DNA of 11,130 nucleotides. Source: UBA3478 sp046048095. Its GTDB lineage: Bacteria > Bacteroidota > Bacteroidia > Flavobacteriales > Flavobacteriaceae. The notes under the pieces are model-generated. The model was not told the DNA's origin. It worked only from the letters and a program-made list of their open reading frames with translations, and did no database searches. The stretch covers positions 1 through 11,130 of the forward strand of contig JBJOGS010000070.1 of the NCBI GenBank assembly GCA_046048095.1, in the 5' to 3' direction. The stretch's first letter is position 1. Each line of letters opens with the position of its first letter. The translations under genes and the position numbers were made by a program. This document shows, one piece after another, positions 8,000 to 11,130 of the stretch.

Positions 8000-8007
8000 T
8001 ATTTTTG
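8000..8007 (+). promoter_or_regulatory. Candidate -7 promoter element upstream of yebC
   Basis: TATTTTTG matches TAnnTTTG exactly and lies 20 nt before the yebC ATG, inside the 39-nt gap after the RmlD-like gene. No good -33 TTG/TTTG is seen 17-23 nt upstream. It may give yebC its own transcript in addition to read-through from gcvT. Confidence 0.4.
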
Positions 8008-8027
8008 GCCCACTAATATTACCAGAA

Positions 8028-8744
8028 ATGGGAAGAGCATTTGAGTTCAGAAAGGCGCGAAAAATGAAGCGTTGGGCGGCGATGTCTAAAGCCTTCACAC
8101 GCATAGGAAAAGATATCGTAATGGCGGTGAAAGAAGCAGGGGCAGACCCTGATTCTAATGCGAGACTTAGAGCCGTCATTCAGAATGCCAAGGCCGTAAA
8201 TATGCCGAAAGAGAATGTCGAGCGCGCTATAAAAAGGGCTTCAGACAAGTCTCAAGGAGACTACAAAGAACTCTTGTATGAAGGATACGGACCCCATGGT
8301 ATCGCTGTGCTCGTTGAAACAGCCACAGACAACCCCACCCGCACCGTGGCCAATATTCGAAGTTATTTCAATAAGTGCGGAGGCACCCTAGGCACCTCAG
8401 GATCCGTTGAATTTTTATTCGACCATAGCTGTAATTTTAGAATTGCAGCCGCAGACTGTGATCTTGAGGCGCTTGAACTCGACCTCATCGATTTCGGGGT
8501 AGAAGAAATTTTTGAAGATGAAGACGGCGTGCTGATCTACGCTCCATTCGAGGCGTTCGGAAATCTTCAAAAAGAATTAGAGAGTCGTTCTATTCAGATT
8601 TTATCCTCTGGATTCGAACGCATTCCTCAGATCACAAAAACATTGAACGCAGACCAAATCGCGGACATCGAAAAATTGCTTGAAAAAATCGAAGAAGACG
8701 ACGACGTGCAGAACGTCTATCACACTATGAGCGAGTCTGAATAA
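8028..8744 (+). CDS. yebC: YebC/PmpR (TACO1) family protein
   Basis: The 238-residue protein belongs to the universally conserved YebC family (E. coli 246). The N-terminal domain reads MGRAFEFRKARKMKRW, the Bacteroidota version of the family's AGHSKWxxIxxxK start. It is followed by FTRIGKDIVMAVK, DPDSNARLRAVI and NMPKENVERAIKRA. Next come YEGYGPHGIAVLVE and the block NPTRTVANIRSYF-KCGGTLGTSGSV. The acidic C-terminal domain ends EKIEEDDDVQNVYH. Bacterial members were described as DNA-binding regulators (PmpR), whereas mitochondrial TACO1 and several bacterial homologues act in translation by relieving ribosome stalling. Which applies here cannot be told from sequence. The last 20 bp overlap the 3' end of kdsB on the opposite strand. 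Confidence 0.95.
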   Translation: MGRAFEFRKARKMKRWAAMSKAFTRIGKDIVMAVKEAGADPDSNARLRAVIQNAKAVNMPKENVERAIKRASDKSQGDYKELLYEGYGPHGIAVLVETATDNPTRTVANIRSYFNKCGGTLGTSGSVEFLFDHSCNFRIAAADCDLEALELDLIDFGVEEIFEDEDGVLIYAPFEAFGNLQKELESRSIQILSSGFERIPQITKTLNADQIADIEKLLEKIEEDDDVQNVYHTMSESE

Positions 8745-9459
8745 GACGCGCTGCCTGTTGCAAATCTTCCAGGGTATCTATTCCAATGCTATCCACCGCG
8801 GTTTCTACCATTTGAAGTACCCTGCCGTGTTCTAAAAAGCGTATCGCCTCAATACTTTCGGCCGCCTCAAGTGGACCAATGGGTAGACAAGCAAAGTCGA
8901 TTAACGCCTGTTTTCTAAAGGCGTACACTCCTTTGTGTTTATAAAATTTAGAGGCTTTTTCTTGATCTCTGAAAAAGGGAATAGGTGCCCTAGAAAAATA
9001 CATCGCCCTGTTATTGAGGTCGGTGATCACTTTGACGACATTTGGATTCTGTGCCTCTTCAGGCGTTATTAAGGTCATCAAAGAGGCAAGATCCACCTGC
9101 TTTTTAACGTCGGCTCGAAAGACCTCAATGAGCTGTTCAAGGCTTGATTTATCAATAAAAGGCTCGTCACCTTGAACATTGATGATGATGTCCGCATCTA
9201 CCAATACAGCGGCCTCTGCTAGACGATCACTTCCGGTCGCGTGATGCGATGCGCTGAAAAGCACCTGAGCTCCTCTCGACGCCACCAAGGTTTCGATCTT
9301 TTTGCTGTCTGTAACCACCATCACCTCCTCAAAAAGGTTCATCTGAGTAACCGCCTCGTAGGTGCGAACGATCACCGGCTTTCCGGCGAGGTCACGAATC
9401 AATTTTTCAGGCAACCGGGTCGATTCGAGTCGGGCGGGAATCATCGCGATAATCTTCAT
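8725..9459 (-). CDS. kdsB: 3-deoxy-manno-octulosonate cytidylyltransferase (CMP-Kdo synthetase)
   Basis: The 244-residue cytosolic enzyme activates Kdo with CTP to CMP-Kdo for the inner core of lipopolysaccharide. The N-terminal nucleotide-binding motif is IPARLESTRLPEKL. Then come VTDS (49-52), HHATGSDRLAE (72-82), NVQGDEP (94-100) with the metal-binding D98, SRAPIPFFRD (156-165), HKGVYAFR (175-182) and PLEAAESIEAIRFLE (196-210). The second metal aspartate is D228 in GIDTLEDL. I chose the ATG whose first base is 9459 because it gives the standard MKIIAMIPAR start and the family length (E. coli 248). The upstream ATG at 9501 would add 14 residues and overlap the helicase gene. With this start the gap to the helicase stop is 13 nt, so both are probably one transcript. 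The 3' end overlaps yebC by 20 bp. Confidence 0.95.
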   Translation of the reverse strand: MKIIAMIPARLESTRLPEKLIRDLAGKPVIVRTYEAVTQMNLFEEVMVVTDSKKIETLVASRGAQVLFSASHHATGSDRLAEAAVLVDADIIINVQGDEPFIDKSSLEQLIEVFRADVKKQVDLASLMTLITPEEAQNPNVVKVITDLNNRAMYFSRAPIPFFRDQEKASKFYKHKGVYAFRKQALIDFACLPIGPLEAAESIEAIRFLEHGRVLQMVETAVDSIGIDTLEDLQQAARLIQTRS

Positions 9460-9472
9460 AGCATGGTGCAGA

Positions 9473-10909
9473 TTAGGATTCGTAAAAATAATCGTTTTCA
9501 AAACCCATCAGGTACAATCGCTCTGAAGCCCTGGTAAAGGCTGTATACAACCACCTGAGATGATCGGTATTCATGCCTTCAGGAGAGTAAGGCTTTTCTA
9601 CAAACACCCGTTTCCATTGCCCTCCTTGAGCTTTATGACAGGTTATCGCATAAGAGTACTTCACTTGAAGTGCATTAAAAAACCGATTGTTTTTGACTCC
9701 CAAATATCGCTTGTACTTTGAGCGCTCATGAGCATAATCTTCAGTCACCTTTTGGTATAGGGTATTGCTGTCTTCAAAACTCAATGCCGGCTGATCGGCT
9801 TCAAGCACATCGAGTAAAAGAACCGTGTCAAACGGAGGGGATTCATAATCGAGCAAGCGGACTTGGACCTCAGCAAATTTAAAGTCATACAGGTCTTTAA
9901 ATCCATAAATCTGTAAGACTTCTATGGCGTCTCCATTGGCAATAAACGCGACGTCTTTAGACTCGGCTAGCCAATAATAATTATTCTTTACCACCATCAG
10001 GATATCTCCTACACTCAACTCATTATCCAATTGCAAGATGCGCTGACGAATATTCTTATTGTAGAGGTTCGCCCTTTTATTTGAACGAACGATAATAGCG
10101 GTCTCTTGCAATCCTACCTCGCGGTAAGCATCCTCTAGCGCTTCAAGCAGTTCTACCCCATCAGTCATTCGATAGACTTCTGATCGATTGCTATGCGACA
10201 TTTTAAACTCAGTGCGCTCTGAAATTAAAGCGTTTCTGATGTCCGTGGCATTTGTGAGAATTTCACTTTCAGCGGCTTGACGAACCACTTCAGTCAGACT
10301 TGCAGTGTAAGGGGTCAACTCAAAACGCGAAGCTAATTCCTGTTCATCTAGAGCAATACTTTGCAGTTCTGAAACCGGAGGCAATTGCGCCGCGTCACCG
10401 ATGAGCAAAAGCGAACAGTCTTGTCCACTATACACGTATTCGAAGAGGTGCTGCAGCAGAGAGTCGGTGGCGAAAAGACCTTTGTCTGGCTGTCGATCAG
10501 ACAACATAGAGGCCTCATCTACAATAAATAGGGTGCGTCTAAATTTATTTTTAGCCAAGGTGAACGAGATAGGACCCTCTCCGCTGCGTTTCGGGTAGTA
10601 AAGCAGTTTGTGAATCGTCGAAGCGTGGTAGCCCGAGTAGCGTGAGATCACCTTGGCCGCTCTTCCTGTGGGGGCCAACTGAACAGATTGTCGGCCTAAC
10701 TGCTGTAAGGTCTGAATAAGTGCTTGAATAAGTGATGTTTTGCCCGTACCGGCATACCCCTTTAGAACAAAGAATTTTTTAGGCGATTCCGCACTTAAAA
10801 ATCGAGTGAATTCTTCCAAAGCCTTTTTCTGAGAAATAGTGGGCTCAAATCTCAGAGAGTTAAGAAGAGAAGTGTAGATTTTATGGGGATTCAAAAACGA
10901 AACTTTCAT
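9473..10909 (-). CDS. RecD/Dda-like superfamily 1 DNA helicase
   Basis: The 478-residue ATPase carries the SF1B helicase motifs in order. The Q-motif region is FEPTISQKKAL (Q27), Walker A is GYAGTGKT (51-58), and motif Ia is APTGRAAK (79-86). Walker B is VDEASM (130-135), motif III is GDAAQLPPV (171-179), and the motif IV arginine lies in LTEVVRQ (205-211). The C-terminal UvrD-like part has CHKAQGGQW (424-432) and motif VI YTAFTRASERLYL (455-467). It lacks the long N-terminal extension of RecD2 and no RecB or RecC partner is near, so it resembles the compact Dda/Pif1-like helicases common in Bacteroidota. A 5'-3' DNA unwinding role in repair or replication is inferred from the family only. 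The ATG at 10909 gives a short N-terminal extension before the Q motif. A weak -7-like element (TAGCTTGA, complement of 10932-10939) lies upstream. kdsB follows 13 nt downstream. Confidence 0.9.
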   Translation of the reverse strand: MKVSFLNPHKIYTSLLNSLRFEPTISQKKALEEFTRFLSAESPKKFFVLKGYAGTGKTSLIQALIQTLQQLGRQSVQLAPTGRAAKVISRYSGYHASTIHKLLYYPKRSGEGPISFTLAKNKFRRTLFIVDEASMLSDRQPDKGLFATDSLLQHLFEYVYSGQDCSLLLIGDAAQLPPVSELQSIALDEQELASRFELTPYTASLTEVVRQAAESEILTNATDIRNALISERTEFKMSHSNRSEVYRMTDGVELLEALEDAYREVGLQETAIIVRSNKRANLYNKNIRQRILQLDNELSVGDILMVVKNNYYWLAESKDVAFIANGDAIEVLQIYGFKDLYDFKFAEVQVRLLDYESPPFDTVLLLDVLEADQPALSFEDSNTLYQKVTEDYAHERSKYKRYLGVKNNRFFNALQVKYSYAITCHKAQGGQWKRVFVEKPYSPEGMNTDHLRWLYTAFTRASERLYLMGFENDYFYES

Positions 10910-10944
10910 CGAAGATACACATCATTTCATTTCAAGCTAAAAAC

Positions 10945-10974
10945 TTTGGTGATTGGAAAAAAATTGTAGATTTG
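10945..10974 (+). promoter_or_regulatory. Bacteroidota-type promoter in the divergent region
   Basis: TTTG (10945-10948) and TAGATTTG (10967-10974) are separated by 18 nt and match the -33 TTTG and -7 TAnnTTTG consensus of the Bacteroidota primary sigma factor. The -7 element ends 27 nt before the ATG at 11002, predicting a leader of about 20 nt. This is the only site in the window with both elements well placed. Confidence 0.7.
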
Positions 10975-11001
10975 TTCACGTTCAAAACAAAAAACCAAAC
11001 G

Positions 11002-11130
11002 ATGAAAACTGTTATCCAGTACGTTCTTCTTGTGGTCTCAGGAGTTCTTGCTTACCTTATTTATCTCTCTGTCATGGCCCCTATTTCTTTCAATAAAGTG
11101 AAAGAAGAGCGCTTCTCAGCAGTCATAGAA
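11002..11130 (+). CDS. N-terminus of a small membrane-anchored protein (3' truncated by window edge)
   Basis: An ATG at 11002 opens a frame that runs 43 codons to the window end without a stop. Residues 4-25 (from VIQYVLLVVSG to YLSVM) form one hydrophobic segment, either a membrane anchor or an uncleaved signal. It is followed by APISFNKVKEERFSAVIE, a charged segment that looks like the start of an amphipathic helix or coiled coil. The pattern of a membrane helix followed by P-I-x-F-N-K-x-K-E-x-R resembles conserved, uncharacterised Bacteroidota proteins I recall, but no function can be named. The strong promoter just upstream and the absence of a competing frame support a real gene. It is divergent from the helicase gene. 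Orientation of the C-terminal part (periplasm or cytoplasm) is unknown. Confidence 0.75.
   Translation, partial: MKTVIQYVLLVVSGVLAYLIYLSVMAPISFNKVKEERFSAVIE

Noticed and set aside
9460..9501. Upstream ATG for kdsB at 9501
   Set aside because: It would overlap the helicase gene by 29 nt and add 14 residues before the standard MKIIAMIPAR N-terminus. The shorter form has the family length.
9241..9537. 98-codon + strand frame across the kdsB start and helicase end
   Set aside because: It is antisense to two well-supported genes, with no family motif and no promoter-like element that fits.
10874..10921. Short upstream ORF (14 codons) overlapping the helicase start on the - strand
   Set aside because: It begins at an ATG 16 nt before the helicase ATG in another frame and ends within the gene. 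With no conservation evidence and a trivial length, chance is the best explanation.
1..11130. Search for a novel accessory system such as a defence island, mobile element or CRISPR array
   Set aside because: All complete genes belong to widespread housekeeping families, no direct-repeat arrays or transposase or integrase motifs were seen, and no gene has base composition visibly unlike its neighbours.

Overview
The window reads as a core-chromosome segment of a Bacteroidota bacterium, most likely of the Flavobacteriia. The evidence is the family flavour of several proteins (the YebC N-terminus, the ClpC C-terminal half, the fused aspartokinase-homoserine dehydrogenase), promoter-like TAnnTTTG elements typical of the Bacteroidota sigma factor, and start codons that nearly all lack a Shine-Dalgarno sequence. 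KdsB implies a Gram-negative envelope with Kdo-containing LPS. I see no rRNA, tRNA, CRISPR array, insertion sequence, phage gene or toxin/defence cassette. Coding density is very high and every complete gene has a recognisable family.

Layout. Positions 1-1244 hold the 3' part of clpC, the unfoldase of the ClpCP protease, cut by the left window edge. A strong hairpin terminator (1304-1338) separates it from a compact threonine operon: thrA (fused aspartokinase/homoserine dehydrogenase), thrB (homoserine kinase) and thrC (threonine synthase), at 1382-6050, with a 3-nt gap and a 14-nt overlap. Together with aspartate-semialdehyde dehydrogenase, encoded elsewhere, these carry aspartate to threonine. 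A 36-nt gap with a promoter-like element leads to gcvT (glycine cleavage T-protein), a RmlD-like short-chain dehydrogenase 6 nt downstream, and yebC (YebC/TACO1 family) after a 39-nt gap that carries another promoter-like element. This + strand block ends at 8744.

The - strand block (8725-10909) is a two-gene unit: a compact RecD/Dda-like SF1 helicase followed by kdsB (CMP-Kdo synthetase). The 3' end of kdsB overlaps the 3' end of yebC by 20 bp in convergent orientation. A 92-bp divergent region (10910-11001) carries the best promoter in the window, a TTTG / TAGATTTG pair with 18-nt spacing. It drives a small + strand gene with an N-terminal membrane anchor that runs off the right edge.

This is essentially a housekeeping region and I found no convincing new system. 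The points most worth a second look are the RmlD-like protein whose catalytic YxxxK lysine is glutamine, the convergent yebC/kdsB overlap without an obvious terminator, the small palindromes in the thrC-gcvT gap, and the truncated membrane-anchored gene at the right edge.
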